The notes: generated by a model not told the origin, from the sequence alone. A DNA stretch of 64,000 nucleotides from Gp6-AA40 sp963741135 (GCA_963741135.1 CAVUHC010000002.1:186001-250000), one strand, 5' to 3'; numbered from the stretch's first letter, positions 7,225 through 16,685 are shown. A program made the numbers and translations.

Positions 7225-8661
7225 ATGCGAACGTTCTGTCCATTGGCTCTCCTGATCGCGCTCCAGTTCGTGGCGGCGCCCGCACACGCACAGGAGACCC
7301 GCACGATGGCGTTCGTCCTGGGAGCAGCGCAGAGCGAGCTGGCCGTCGACATCAGCTATCGGGATCCGTCCGAGGTTGATCGTCGATTCAAAGGCTCACG
7401 GCTGCTCCCGGTGGAGCTCTCGGTTCGAAACCTGTCCATGCGTTCGCTGCCGTTCAACTACGAGGACATCAGACTCGGACTCAACGGTCAGACGCCACTG
7501 GCTCCTGTGGACGCGGCTGCCGTGCTGAACGAAATGAGGCGCCTGGGCAAGTACACGCTGCTGGATCGGGTATTGAGCTCACAGTCCGACGCGTTCTTCC
7601 CGAACTTCTACCCCAACATTCAGGCGCGTCTGCGGGAAGCGCGCTTGCCTGATGGCAACATCGGACCGGGCGGGAGAAAACGCGGGTTCGTCTACTTTCT
7701 GCGCGGCCCGAACTCGGATGACACGACCTTCAACGGCGTCATGACGCTTGAATGGCGGGCCCCGCTGGGCGACCAGCGGCAGATGCTGGAGACGAAAGCG
7801 GTGATCGTGCAGACAAAAGAGGCGACGAAGCCCGGCATCAGCGACATCCTGGCCCAGGCCTGGACCGACATCGTCGGGCCCAAGCCGTCCTATCACAAGA
7901 GCTATGCGCTCCTTGTGGGTATCGGAAAGTACCGGCATCTGCCGCCGCTCTCATCGCCAGAGATCGATGTGAGGAAGATGGCCGGGTATCTCAAGGCACA
8001 GGGATTTGACGAGGTCATTTCGGTCACGGACGAATCGGTGACCGCAAAGACGCTCGAGTTCCCACAGAAGTACTTCACCGCCAAGATTCAGGACGACGAT
8101 CGCTTCATCTTCTACTACTCCGGACACGGCGTGAGCGGCGTGCGCGGCACGGCGGCGACGGGCTATCTGCCGCTGGTGGATGAGGAGCGTGGCAGGACCG
8201 ACCACTCGATCGTCATGAACGATCTCGTGGAGTGGATGAGCGGTCTGCACGTGAAGCACCTCCTGATCATTCTGGACTCCTGTTTCAGCGGCCTCGCCGT
8301 CCAGGGTCTCGAGATGAAGAGCGACAAGCCGTACGACCTGAAAGTCGATCCAGGGGCCCTGAGCCGTCTCTCCAGGGAACCTGCACGGTATCTGCTGATG
8401 GCCGGCAACGAACGGCAGGAATCATTCGGGGACAAGAGATGGAACGGCAGCCTGTTTACAGAGCAGATCCTCACAGGACTGCAAACGGCTCCGGATGCAG
8501 ACATGCACCGCGACAGGATCATCACGATGCGTGAGCTGTACGCCTGGCTTCCGGAGGCCGTCAGCCGAGAGGCGCAGAAGGTTCACCGCGAGCTCACGCC
8601 GCTGCTCAAGGATCTCAGTCCGAACGGCGTCAGCGAGGGCGATTTCGTCTTTGTGCGTTAG
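7225..8661 (+). CDS. Secreted caspase-fold (peptidase C14) protein
   Basis: The 478-residue protein starts with a signal peptide (CPLALLIALQFVAAPAHAQ), followed by about 200 residues of beta-rich sequence without a recognised domain, then a caspase-like domain from about residue 228 (KSYALLVGIGKYRHLPPLSS). The catalytic dyad is visible: His301 in FYYSGHGVSG and Cys353 in LIILDSCFSGLA. Bacterial caspase homologues (orthocaspases) cleave after basic or acidic residues and act in stress, cell death or defence. The signal peptide puts this one outside the cytoplasm, which is less usual. Flanking genes encode an outer-membrane barrel (8 bp upstream) and a membrane protein (17 bp downstream). The substrate is unknown. 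Confidence 0.85.
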   Translation: MRTFCPLALLIALQFVAAPAHAQETRTMAFVLGAAQSELAVDISYRDPSEVDRRFKGSRLLPVELSVRNLSMRSLPFNYEDIRLGLNGQTPLAPVDAAAVLNEMRRLGKYTLLDRVLSSQSDAFFPNFYPNIQARLREARLPDGNIGPGGRKRGFVYFLRGPNSDDTTFNGVMTLEWRAPLGDQRQMLETKAVIVQTKEATKPGISDILAQAWTDIVGPKPSYHKSYALLVGIGKYRHLPPLSSPEIDVRKMAGYLKAQGFDEVISVTDESVTAKTLEFPQKYFTAKIQDDDRFIFYYSGHGVSGVRGTAATGYLPLVDEERGRTDHSIVMNDLVEWMSGLHVKHLLIILDSCFSGLAVQGLEMKSDKPYDLKVDPGALSRLSREPARYLLMAGNERQESFGDKRWNGSLFTEQILTGLQTAPDADMHRDRIITMRELYAWLPEAVSREAQKVHRELTPLLKDLSPNGVSEGDFVFVR

Positions 8662-8678
8662 TTCCAGGGAGCCATGTC

Positions 8679-9176
8679 ATGTCATCCGTACTTCTCCTGA
8701 TTATCTTCGCGTCTCTCCTCGGACTTGCCGTCGGCGTCGGGTACGTGGACCTCGGCAGACAGCCCAGACGGTATGGCGCGACCGCAGTACTTCTCGTCGC
8801 GGCGTTGGCCGCCTTTGCCTTTGCGCTCCGCGATACCGTGGAGTCCAAGGGGACCGTCGACGAAACGGCGCCGGTGGTGTTCTGCTACCTCGCTATGCTG
8901 CTGGGGATGTTTGCGGAGTACGGATATTCGCAGGCTGAGCACGGACACACGAAACTGACGTTCGCGCTGATGGATTTTCTAATGCCGATCTTCGCGTCTC
9001 CGATCGTGTTCATTCCATTGCTCACCATCACGGCCGACATGTCCGACGGGGGCGCGTTCACACGATCGAAGCTGATGGTGTACCTCGTCGCGTTCCAGAA
9101 CGGTTTTTTCTGGAAGAGCTTTTTCGAGCAGCGGAGGAAAACTGTGGAGGAAGGGTTGCACAACGCTATTTCTTGA
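8679..9176 (+). CDS. Small multi-pass membrane protein, third gene of caspase cassette
   Basis: No family is recognised. The 165-residue product has about four or five hydrophobic segments (SVLLLIIFASLLGLAVGVGY, ATAVLLVAALAAFAFAL, APVVFCYLAMLLGMFAEY, FLMPIFASPIVFIPLLTI) and a polar C-terminal tail after WKSFFEQRR. It begins 17 bp after the caspase gene with AGGGAG upstream, so translational coupling to the cassette is likely. Its 3' end overlaps the convergent gene that follows by 11 bp. A role as an inner-membrane anchor, sensor or partner of the protease is an inference from position only. Confidence 0.6.
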   Translation: MSSVLLLIIFASLLGLAVGVGYVDLGRQPRRYGATAVLLVAALAAFAFALRDTVESKGTVDETAPVVFCYLAMLLGMFAEYGYSQAEHGHTKLTFALMDFLMPIFASPIVFIPLLTITADMSDGGAFTRSKLMVYLVAFQNGFFWKSFFEQRRKTVEEGLHNAIS

Positions 9177-9987
9177 CGGGCGCCGCGTTCGGCGTCAGCA
9201 CAACCTTGTCGAAGGTCTGCTGCTCCTCGGGGACGCAGTATGTCTCGTCGAGTTCCCACCGCCGTTCCCTTGGTTGCCGCCGGAAGTTTCCGGTGAGCGT
9301 CCATTCGCTTTCGTAATAGTCCGGATCGATCAGTCTGAACTTGATCTGCAGATTGTCGCGATCGACGCGCTTGAAGCGCTCGATGACGCGGAGCTTCGTG
9401 CTGTGCATAGAGCCTTCGCCCAAGAGCAGCCACGTCTTGTCGTTGAATCCCGCGGTTTCGACGACGAACTCGTCGCCTTCCCAGTGGCCGACTGAATATC
9501 CGAGCCAGAGGTCCTCAACGTCGTTGGGTATCGAGCGTCCGTCTGTCCACACCGTCCGCCAGGTCCGGTCAGCCTCATAGAAGATGAACGTGCGCGCGGG
9601 GGTCTGGAGGATCTCGAACGGGTGGATGCCGTTGTTATAGATGTGCGGAATCCCGACGGGTGTGCACCAGAATGCCGGATCTTTCGTGACTGGGACCTTC
9701 CGCCGAAGTTCCTCGGTATTGTCGTCAAAGAGCTTCTGTGCAACCGGCTTCATCTTCGGCTTCGAATCCACGCGGAAGTTCCCCGACCAGACTTCCTGTA
9801 GATCCTTCGGGTTTTCCGCGGGTGGTGCCGGCGGGCCAGGCGGCGCAGCCGCGCCTCGGCCGCGCCCACCCCCCTGCTGGGCCGGGGCCGCCCCCTGGGC
9901 CGCGATCGACGACGTCAGTATCAATACGGCGACAGACGTGAGGAACCATGCAAACAGACTGGTCCCCGCCTGGTAGCTGCCCTTCAT
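9166..9987 (-). CDS. Secreted protein of unknown function paired with DUF6152 gene
   Basis: The roughly 273-residue protein has a signal peptide (ending SSIAAQGAAPAQ), a low-complexity Gly-Arg and Pro-Ala linker (GGGRGRGAAAPPGPPAPP), and a folded domain with many aromatic residues (AFWCTPVGIPHIYNNG, PARTFIFYEADRTWRTVW, WLGYSVGHWEGDEFVVET). Proteins with this core are frequent in Acidobacteriota next to DUF6152 genes; the role is unknown. The ATG at 9987 is preferred because AAGGA lies eight bases upstream. It follows the DUF6152 gene by about 36 bp and is probably its operon partner. Confidence 0.6.
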   Translation of the reverse strand: MKGSYQAGTSLFAWFLTSVAVLILTSSIAAQGAAPAQQGGGRGRGAAAPPGPPAPPAENPKDLQEVWSGNFRVDSKPKMKPVAQKLFDDNTEELRRKVPVTKDPAFWCTPVGIPHIYNNGIHPFEILQTPARTFIFYEADRTWRTVWTDGRSIPNDVEDLWLGYSVGHWEGDEFVVETAGFNDKTWLLLGEGSMHSTKLRVIERFKRVDRDNLQIKFRLIDPDYYESEWTLTGNFRRQPRERRWELDETYCVPEEQQTFDKVVLTPNAAPVKK

Positions 9988-10023
9988 GTTGGTGTCCTTC
10001 AACGGATGAAGACTGTCCTTGGT

Positions 10024-10437
10024 CTAATAGTCGTTGGCGTTGGGATTGTTCACGTCGAAGTGCAGCTGTTTACCGTTGAACATGATTTTTCCGTCGTTGT
10101 TGCGGATATACCCGTTCGTCGTTCCGTTGACTGCCGGGTGGAACGTGATCGTGAGCTTGTCACCCGCCTTCAACGTGTCTTTTGTCCAGCCCGCTCTCCG
10201 CATCACCGACGGGTTGTTCGTTTCAATCGCCCAGTGCTGAATTTCGCCACTCTCGGTCTTGGCGTCGAAGTGGAGCATCACATGGGGATTGGTGAACACG
10301 ACTGACGCGACGGTCACGTCGAGCGTGAGGCTCTTCGAAAGGTCGTATGCCGAACTTGAATGGTGCGCCAACGCGGGCGACCCGGTCAGGACAGCAAGCA
10401 CAACCGCCGCGCAACACACCTGAATCTGCCTTCTCAT
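10024..10437 (-). CDS. DUF6152 family secreted protein
   Basis: The product is 137 residues with a signal peptide ending ...SPALAHHSSSAYD; the His-His directly after the cleavage site and the sequence TNPHVMLHFDAK, WAIETNNPSVMRRAGW and GYIRNNDGKIMFNGKQ are typical of DUF6152. The family is periplasmic and of unknown function. The ATG at 10437 is supported by GGAGGACC just upstream. It probably leads a two-gene transcript with the following gene on the minus strand. Confidence 0.8.
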   Translation of the reverse strand: MRRQIQVCCAAVVLAVLTGSPALAHHSSSAYDLSKSLTLDVTVASVVFTNPHVMLHFDAKTESGEIQHWAIETNNPSVMRRAGWTKDTLKAGDKLTITFHPAVNGTTNGYIRNNDGKIMFNGKQLHFDVNNPNANDY

Positions 10438-10642
10438 GTTGGTCCTCCGACATGAACGTCTCCGCGCCAGGCTCCGGTCTCCATTCCTGGATGATATCGG
10501 GGTTATATCTCTAAACCCCTGGCAGGAAAGCCGCAAGTTGTAGCAGACGCGCTCCGCGCCGGCCTGGGTCGGGATTTCGCTGATGTTTCGCCAGCCGCAC
10601 ACAAATTCAGTGCGTCCTGGCCCGTACCCACTTTCCCCACGT

Positions 10643-11824
10643 CTACGCCGTGCGAATGAGCGAGAACTTCGGGTCCGCGCCCAAGCTCTCGATCACCGGG
10701 AGCCGCAGCTCCTTCCGTACGATATTCGCCCCCTGTACGAGCGCCACCATCTTGTAGAAAGCGTGCCGGCGGCTCATCCCCTCACGCCCCATGCCGCAGT
10801 CGGACGAAAGGACCAGCCGCTCGACGGGGATCACCTTCAACGACCGGCGAATCAAGTCCGCGACCTCCTCTGGCGACTCGACCTGTAACGTGTGGTGATC
10901 GATCACCCCGATGCACACCTTCTGTTCCGTGATCACCTGCCCCACGGCGTCCAGGTCTATTGCGTTCGAGCTCTTCATCTCGAACGTGATGACATCCGCA
11001 TCCACCTGCTTCAACAACTCGAGCGCCGGCTGGTACGACTGCACGGTCGCAAACATCCGCTGCTGGGACGGGTTCCCCCAGCACGTGTGGCACCACACCT
11101 CCGTCTTGGCGCGAAGGCCTTTGACGGTGTTGTTGAACACCTTCAGCATGAACTCCGGGTTGATCACCTTGTCCACGTACCCGCGCGCAGCGAGAAGATG
11201 GATCTGCGGCTCCTCCAACTGAATCACCTGGCACCCGGTGTCCGCCAGGTCGTGCAGCTCCTCGTTGAAGGCGTCGCTCAAGGCCATGATGCGGGTGGGC
11301 ATGTCCTTGTAGTATTCGTCCTGCACCGCGAAGGCAACCAGCTCCGGGGTGACAGTCCCGAACTTGACGGGCTTGGTCGTCAGCCGCTGGGCCGTCTTGA
11401 ACAACTCTGCATACTGCATCTCGCCGCGCCCGACCGGGCCCACCAGCTTTGGCATCACCCGCGCTTCCAGGTAGTCGTGCAGGATGTGCCCCCGCGGAAA
11501 CGCAATGCCTCCTGCCCCGGCTTTCGCCAGCTTCGGGTGCAGCGTCTCGAACCCCGACATGTGGTGAGGTGGATAGCTCGTCCAGCTCTGCCCGCCCACG
11601 TCCTGATCGAACCGGCAGTCGCCGTCGGTCACGATATCCAAACCTGCCACCTCCTGGTCCCGCAGATACACCGACAGGGCGTCGACGTACTGCTCGCGGA
11701 AACGCGAGGTGACCATCGCGTCCAGAAACGACCGTGTCCCCAGGTTCTCCGTGTACCAGCTCGGTCGTGGGAGCGACCCGGTAATGGTCGTCGGCAGCAG
11801 CTTCCCCGCAGTCGCCTTCAGCAT
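10643..11824 (-). CDS. Cobalamin-independent methionine synthase C-terminal-like methyltransferase
   Basis: The 393-residue TIM-barrel protein corresponds to the catalytic C-terminal half of MetE. Substrate and zinc features are present: TTITGSLPRPSWY near the N-terminus, QLEEPQIHLLAARG in the barrel, the His and Cys zinc ligands in WCHTCWGN, and a later Cys in LSSDCGMGREGMSRR. Free-standing proteins of this length, lacking the N-terminal half, include archaeal-type methionine synthases and methyltransferases of unknown acceptor, so methyl transfer to homocysteine or another thiol is expected but the donor is uncertain. No S-box or other riboswitch is apparent upstream, where a kinase relic lies instead. 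Confidence 0.8.
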   Translation of the reverse strand: MLKATAGKLLPTTITGSLPRPSWYTENLGTRSFLDAMVTSRFREQYVDALSVYLRDQEVAGLDIVTDGDCRFDQDVGGQSWTSYPPHHMSGFETLHPKLAKAGAGGIAFPRGHILHDYLEARVMPKLVGPVGRGEMQYAELFKTAQRLTTKPVKFGTVTPELVAFAVQDEYYKDMPTRIMALSDAFNEELHDLADTGCQVIQLEEPQIHLLAARGYVDKVINPEFMLKVFNNTVKGLRAKTEVWCHTCWGNPSQQRMFATVQSYQPALELLKQVDADVITFEMKSSNAIDLDAVGQVITEQKVCIGVIDHHTLQVESPEEVADLIRRSLKVIPVERLVLSSDCGMGREGMSRRHAFYKMVALVQGANIVRKELRLPVIESLGADPKFSLIRTA

Positions 11825-11837
11825 GCGCGTGTCTCCA

Positions 11838-12010
11838 TCAGGTGATACAAGAAACCAAACAGTACAGTGCGCCGGCCGCCAATGCGGCGATCGCTCGAGC
11901 TTCCCGCTCGAATCGTTCCCTCCGCGTCGGGTTGAGGCGTGTGTCTTTCGTCTTGTACACCTCGTACACCTCGGCCATGCCGCTGGCGCCGATGGCGGAG
12001 AGGATCACAC
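11838..12010 (-). pseudogene. Relic of a Ser/Thr protein kinase (PknB type)
   Basis: One minus-strand frame reads ILSAIGASGMAEVY, then KTKDTRLNPT, then RRERFEREARAIAAL before a TGA. These match the glycine-rich loop and the segment just before the HPHI motif of bacterial Hanks-type kinases, but the strand carrying the ATP-binding Lys (normally VAIKVL) is deleted and nothing of the catalytic loop remains. The relic abuts the amidase stop codon on one side and the methyltransferase start on the other. It is clearly non-functional as a kinase and is the only trace of one in the window. Confidence 0.75.
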
Positions 12011-14387
12011 CTATGGCTCGCGCGGAAGGGGCCGGAAGGCCGGTGGCGGCACACGGCGCTTCGAGGCCGACTGGTAGGCCGAGGCTGCCTTCAGCGCCAG
12101 GTGCTCCATCCCCGGCTCCACCAGGAAATTGATCGAGAACGGGATGCCGGGCGCCGGCGCTTCGGTCGGCGTCGTTCCGGTGCGGCCGCGGTAGAACTTC
12201 CGGCCGTTGGCATCGGTGGCGAGCTCGAACACCGGGTCGTATGCGACCCTGACGTAGCCGGCCGGGATCAGAATTTCGGTGATGCCAGCGTTCGGGCCGA
12301 GCGGGTACGAGATCGCGCGATTGTTCACGTTGGGCTCCGGCGCCAGCCCGATCTTGCCGGGCGGCAGCGCGGTGTGGAGCTGGATCAGCAGATCGAGCTT
12401 GTTGTCCTGAATGACCTTCATCATCACGCGCTGCAGGAACTCACGCCGCTGCATGTTGTCGGCAATGCCCTTGGGCGGCTCGTACAGGTTGTCGATCTCT
12501 TCCCAGTTCTTGAACGCCGCACGCTGGTCGTCGCCCCAGAACTTCGATCGCGCATTGAGCGACGGCCAGTCGACGAGTGTTTCCGTGTATCCCCGGTCGG
12601 CCCAGTCCTTCGCCCGGCGGCTCAGGTACTGCGGAATATGGAAGCGGAACGTGCGCGACTGCGCCTCGCCGCCAGCGAGCACGCTGCGCAGGGTCAGGTT
12701 GCGCGGCGACGGCTCGAGCCCTTCCGCCCACCGGACCATCCAGTCGGCCGCCGCCATCGCTCCCGTGCCCCTGGTCACCCCTGGGGCGAACTCGGTCGGC
12801 TTCACCTTCGCCGCGAAGTCCGGATAGAAGGGCTCGTTGGCCGCAGTCAACCGGAGGAGCAGGTCCGGATAGAGGACCGGCGCCAGCTGCGCGATCGCGC
12901 GATCGATCGTGGTCGACATGTTCTCGATGTCGGGATCGTCCACCCAGCCCGGCGTCACCGACTCGACAAGCGTCGCGCCGAGGTGACCGCCGAGCATCGC
13001 CTTCATTTCGGCGGCGGCCGCCTCGACGATCGGCTCGTCGACCTTTGCGTGTTTCACCATGAACTCGCGGATGATCCCGATCCGCATCCCTTTGAGCGCG
13101 CCCGGCCTCCCCTCGGTCACGGCGCGCGCGTAGGGCTCGGACGGCAGGCTCGAGCGCGACACGGTGGTGAAGATGTCGCGAGGGTCGTAGTACCCGTTGA
13201 CGGGATTCTTGAGCGCGTCGAGCACCTTCGCGGCGTCGCCGATGGTGCGGCAGTGAATGCCTGCGCGGTCGTTGTAGATCTCGGCGCCGATCGCGCCGCC
13301 CAGAAACGACAGGTGCGCCTTGTGCGGCAGGATGAGCGCCACCGAGTTGTGATTGGCTGGCCCGCGGCACGACTGCCCCGTCTCTTCGCAGATACTGCAC
13401 ATCACGAGGTTCGTGCTCACCGAGACGCCCGACCCCGAGCTCGACCCGATCGATGCGGCGCGTGTCTGGTCGTACGAGTTGCACGGGTTGCCGGCCCACG
13501 TGCTGCGCTGATAGCCAAGCGTCGACGGCAGCACTTTCGTCGGATAGTTCCTGCCCCCCGGATCGCCCGGGCCGCGGCCGTTGTACTCGGTGGTGTTGGC
13601 TTTCGCGTAGATGATGGCGCCCTTCTGCCGGAGCTCGGCGACGAGCGTGTGATCGCGCGCCGGGAAATCGATGTCGTAGCGCGCGTCGGCGCCGCCGGTG
13701 GACCGCAGGTCCTTCACGTCGTACGAGTCCTTGAACGAGAACGGAATGCAGTACATCGGCAGGTTCTGCAGGTCCGGATTGCGGCCGTACTGCGCGTCCA
13801 GCTCCGCCGCGCGCTCCAGCGCGTCCGGCTGGCGGCGGAACTCCTCGCACACCTTCGGCGCCCCCGCCGGCAACGGACCGGCCGAGGGATGCCGATCGAA
13901 ATCCCCCTTGCAGGTGACGGATCGCTCGCCGCGGATGTTGATCATCCCCAGCGCCCGCACCTGGCCTGCGTTCGGGATGCCGACCGTCATGCCGAACTGC
14001 TGCTGCACGGTCGGGTCCGAGGCCGTCGGCTCCATCCGCCCGAACTCGATCGGCGGCGTCTTCCGCGGGTCGCCCGGCGGCAGGCTCGCCGTGGCCGCGA
14101 CCGCCGCCGCGTATTCACCGTAGCCGGGCAGAAACGTCGGCGCCATCGCCTCGGTGACGAGCTGATTGCACGTCCCGTTGTACGCCCTGGCCCTGATTGA
14201 TGTACGCCTGCACCAGGGCCCGGCAACTCACCTGACCCAGCTGAATACCGCGGTGCACATCGGCAATCGTCGCTTCGAGGAGATGAAACTGGAACGGCGG
14301 CGCCTGCTGTGTGTGCACGCGGTCGCCACTAATCGCGACCACAAGACTGAGCACAAGGAAACACCCGACGATTCTGGCGATAGACAT
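12011..14387 (-). CDS. Secreted amidase-signature hydrolase (one frameshift)
   Basis: The restored protein is about 790 residues, long for the amidase-signature family because of an extended C-terminal half. It opens with a signal peptide (MSIARIVGCFLVLSLVVAIS) and the family leader EATIADVHRGIQLGQVSCRA. The Ser-cisSer-Lys triad is discernible: Lys in IPFSFKDSYDVKD, the Ser-rich loop IGSSSGSGVSVS, and the nucleophile loop ETGQSCRGPANH. Such enzymes hydrolyse amides in the periplasm. The frame breaks near 14,189, where dropping one G from GGCCAGGGCG joins YINQGQ to AYNGTCNQLV. A ~95-bp copy of its 5' part lies beyond the OPT gene at 16,521. Confidence 0.8.
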
Positions 14388-14525
14388 GGGCCTCTCCAGT
14401 CGTTCGGATAGTGCGGACTCAACGCCTGCTGTGTGGCTCTCGTTCGCCTAGAACTCGGCCAGGGACGTATGAGATTCGTCTCCCCCATGCGTCGTAAGGA
14501 AGAGCCGAGCGGATTCTAACGCGCC

Positions 14526-14595
14526 TTGGGATTGGATCTTGGGAACGGGATTTGGGATTTTTTGGTACCGGTGCGGCGTTGTGACAAAGGTTGGA
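14526..14595. repeat. Heptamer tract plus GGTACCGGTGC element, left of OPT gene
   Basis: A short GGGATTT-type tract (ending GGGATTTGGGATTTTTT) is joined to GGTACCGGTGCGGCGTTGTG and then ACAAAGGTTGG. The second part recurs twice on the other side of the OPT transporter (16,483 and 16,658). The rest of the gap from 14,388 to 14,683 shows no gene; it must hold the OPT promoter. Confidence 0.75.
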
Positions 14596-14683
14596 CCGGG
14601 CAGCACGCAAGTCGACGAAGAAAGTGGCGTGATTCGGCGCGCGCCGGGTTGACTGCGGGCCGAGGCCGCATACAATCCGCCGC

Positions 14684-16444
14684 ATGTCGTCACCGGGCCC
14701 CCACAAACCGTCTCACATTCGCGAGTTCACACCGCGCTCCGTGGTCGTGGGCCTGCTCGTCGCGCTGGTCATCGGCGCGTCCTATCCCTACATGGTCCTG
14801 AAGTTCGGCTTCGGCCCGAACATCTCGGTCGTGTCGGCGTTCTTCGGGTTCCTTGCGCTCGGCCTGTTCTCAAAGAGCTACAACCGCTGGGAAAACAACG
14901 TCGTCCAGACTGCGGGCACGTCCGCGGGCCAGGTGGCGTTTCTCTGCTGGCTGCTGGCCGCGTTCGACCTGCTACGGCTCGAGCCGGGGAGCGGCTTCGA
15001 CGTGAACCTGAGCTTGGGCCAGACCTGGGCGTGGCTCACGGCGTCGGGGTTGCTCGGTGTGTTCCTCGCGGTGCCGCTGCGCAAGCACTTCATCGACGAC
15101 GAGAACCTGCCGTTTCCCGACGGCATCGCCGCTGGCGAGACGCTGATCGCGCTCGACGCCCACGGACCCCAGGCGCGCAAGTCTGCCTTCGCGATGATGG
15201 CCGCGCTCGCCGCGTCAGGCTTCGTCTTCCTCGCCACCGTGCTGCAGTGGGTGCGGGACACGATTCCGCTCGTCCTCAACGACTTTTCCGCCCGCGTCGG
15301 GCTCGGTTTCGGCGTGTCGCTGCTCAGTATCGGCTCGGGCATCATCATCGGCCTGCGCATCAGCGCCAGCATGCTGCTCGGCGGCATCGTCGCGTGGGTG
15401 CTGATGCCGCCGTGGCTGGTTACGGAGGGATTGCTCGCACCCGGCGGCCGGCGGGTGGACGTGCTGCTGCTCGTGATGTGGCCGTCAGTGGGCATGCTCG
15501 TCGCCGGCGGCATCTGCGCGCTGTTCCTGCGCTGGCGCGCGCTGATGTCGACGTTCCGGTCGCTCGCTGCCGCCGACGCGACAAGCGGCGACTTGCCGCT
15601 GCGCTGGGTGGTGATTGGTGCGAGCCTCTCGAGCGTGGCGGTCGTCGCCGTACAGATGTTCTTCTTCGCCACGCCGGTGTGGCACTCGGTGCTGGCCATT
15701 CTGCTGTCAATGCCCCTTGGCCTCGTGGCGCTGCGCGTGCTCGGCGAGACCAACTGGGGCCCAATCAGCACCATGACCAACGTGATGCAGGCGATGTTCG
15801 CGGTCATCGCACCCGGCAACCTGCGCGCGAGCATGGTGTCGAGCGGCATCACCGGCGCCGTGGCCGCCGAATCGGAAGGCCTGATGCAGGACTTCCGCGC
15901 CGGTGCCATGATCGGATCGACGCCGCGCATCCTCACCTACATGCAGCTGATTGCCGTTCCAGTCGGTGCGCTGGCATTGGCAGTGATGTATCCCCTGCTC
16001 CGCGACACCTACGGCATCGTCGGCGAGAACGCGCAGCTCCTCAGCCCGACGTCGCAGCGCTGGGTCGGCTTCGCGAAGCTGGTGACGCAGGACCTGTCGG
16101 GCGGCGGGCTCACCGCCGAAGCCGCCGCGCGCCTGTCGTGGATGCAGACCTCCACCGGGGTCGGCGCGCTGATCGGCATCGTGCTGACGCTGCTCGAGCA
16201 ACGCAAGTCGTGGCGGCCGTTCATACCGTCGCCTGCAGGCGTCGGCATTGCGATGCTGATTCCGGTCAGCGCGGTGACCGTCATCTTCATCGGCGCGGTG
16301 CTGGACCGGGTATGGGCGCGCGTGTCGCCCGAGACGGAGAAGACCTACGCGATTGCGAGCGCGTCGGGCCTCATCGCCGGCGAGGCGATCGTCGCCGTGA
16401 TCATCCCACTGCTCGTGACGCTCGGCTTGATGTCGCTACCGTAG
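14684..16444 (+). CDS. OPT-family oligopeptide/metal-chelate transporter
   Basis: The 586-residue inner-membrane protein has about 14 hydrophobic segments and the OPT signatures: SYPYMVLKFGFGPNISVVSA near the N-terminus, NNVVQTAGTSAGQVAF, and ENLPFPDGIAAGETLIALD. OPT carriers import small peptides or metal-chelates using the proton gradient. The length agrees with bacterial members (about 550-650). It stands alone, flanked on both sides by fragments of a shared repeat and of the neighbouring amidase gene, so it may have been moved or duplicated as a unit. The substrate cannot be told from sequence. Confidence 0.88.
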   Translation: MSSPGPHKPSHIREFTPRSVVVGLLVALVIGASYPYMVLKFGFGPNISVVSAFFGFLALGLFSKSYNRWENNVVQTAGTSAGQVAFLCWLLAAFDLLRLEPGSGFDVNLSLGQTWAWLTASGLLGVFLAVPLRKHFIDDENLPFPDGIAAGETLIALDAHGPQARKSAFAMMAALAASGFVFLATVLQWVRDTIPLVLNDFSARVGLGFGVSLLSIGSGIIIGLRISASMLLGGIVAWVLMPPWLVTEGLLAPGGRRVDVLLLVMWPSVGMLVAGGICALFLRWRALMSTFRSLAAADATSGDLPLRWVVIGASLSSVAVVAVQMFFFATPVWHSVLAILLSMPLGLVALRVLGETNWGPISTMTNVMQAMFAVIAPGNLRASMVSSGITGAVAAESEGLMQDFRAGAMIGSTPRILTYMQLIAVPVGALALAVMYPLLRDTYGIVGENAQLLSPTSQRWVGFAKLVTQDLSGGGLTAEAAARLSWMQTSTGVGALIGIVLTLLEQRKSWRPFIPSPAGVGIAMLIPVSAVTVIFIGAVLDRVWARVSPETEKTYAIASASGLIAGEAIVAVIIPLLVTLGLMSLP

Positions 16445-16482
16445 AGAGTAACCTGGTCGCGCTCACGGTTCTTGGACCGAGG

Positions 16483-16685
16483 TTGGCACCGGTACGGGGT
16501 TATGAGGAAGGTTGGCAGGTCTCGTTGTACGCCCTGGCCTATTGATGTACGCCTGCACCAGGGCTCGGCAACTCAACTGACCCAGCTGAATACCGCGGGC
16601 ACACCGGCAATCGGAATTTGGGAATTGGATCTTGGGATTTGGGATTTGGGATTTGCTGGTAGCGGTACGGGGTTATGACAAAAGG
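16483..16685. repeat. Composite duplication: element copy, amidase fragment, heptamers, element copy
   Basis: The order is a GGCACCGGTACGGGGTTATG copy (16,483), a ~94-bp orphan copy of the amidase 5' end (16,521-16,614, about 90% identical to 14,174-14,269), a run of GGGATTT heptamers (16,614-16,655), and GGTAGCGGTACGGGGTTATG (16,658). The last copy contains, in reverse, the 17 bases CCCCGTACCGCTACCAG that form the 3' end of the tRNA-Glu gene at 17,192. From 16,686 to 16,843 I see nothing. Confidence 0.8.

Noticed and set aside
10438..10642. Riboswitch near the methionine-synthase-like gene
   Set aside because: This stretch is downstream of that gene, and the upstream side (11,825-12,010) holds a kinase relic with no S-box or cobalamin-type conserved core.
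10892..11845. Rightward open frame opposite the methyltransferase
   Set aside because: Composition is that of an antisense shadow (His, Arg, Leu rich) and the minus-strand zinc-site motifs are convincing.
12011..14200. Very long rightward open frame (over 700 codons) opposite the amidase gene
   Set aside because: It is Arg/Val-rich, without domain motifs, and mirrors the codon bias of the amidase on the other strand, whose motifs are clear.
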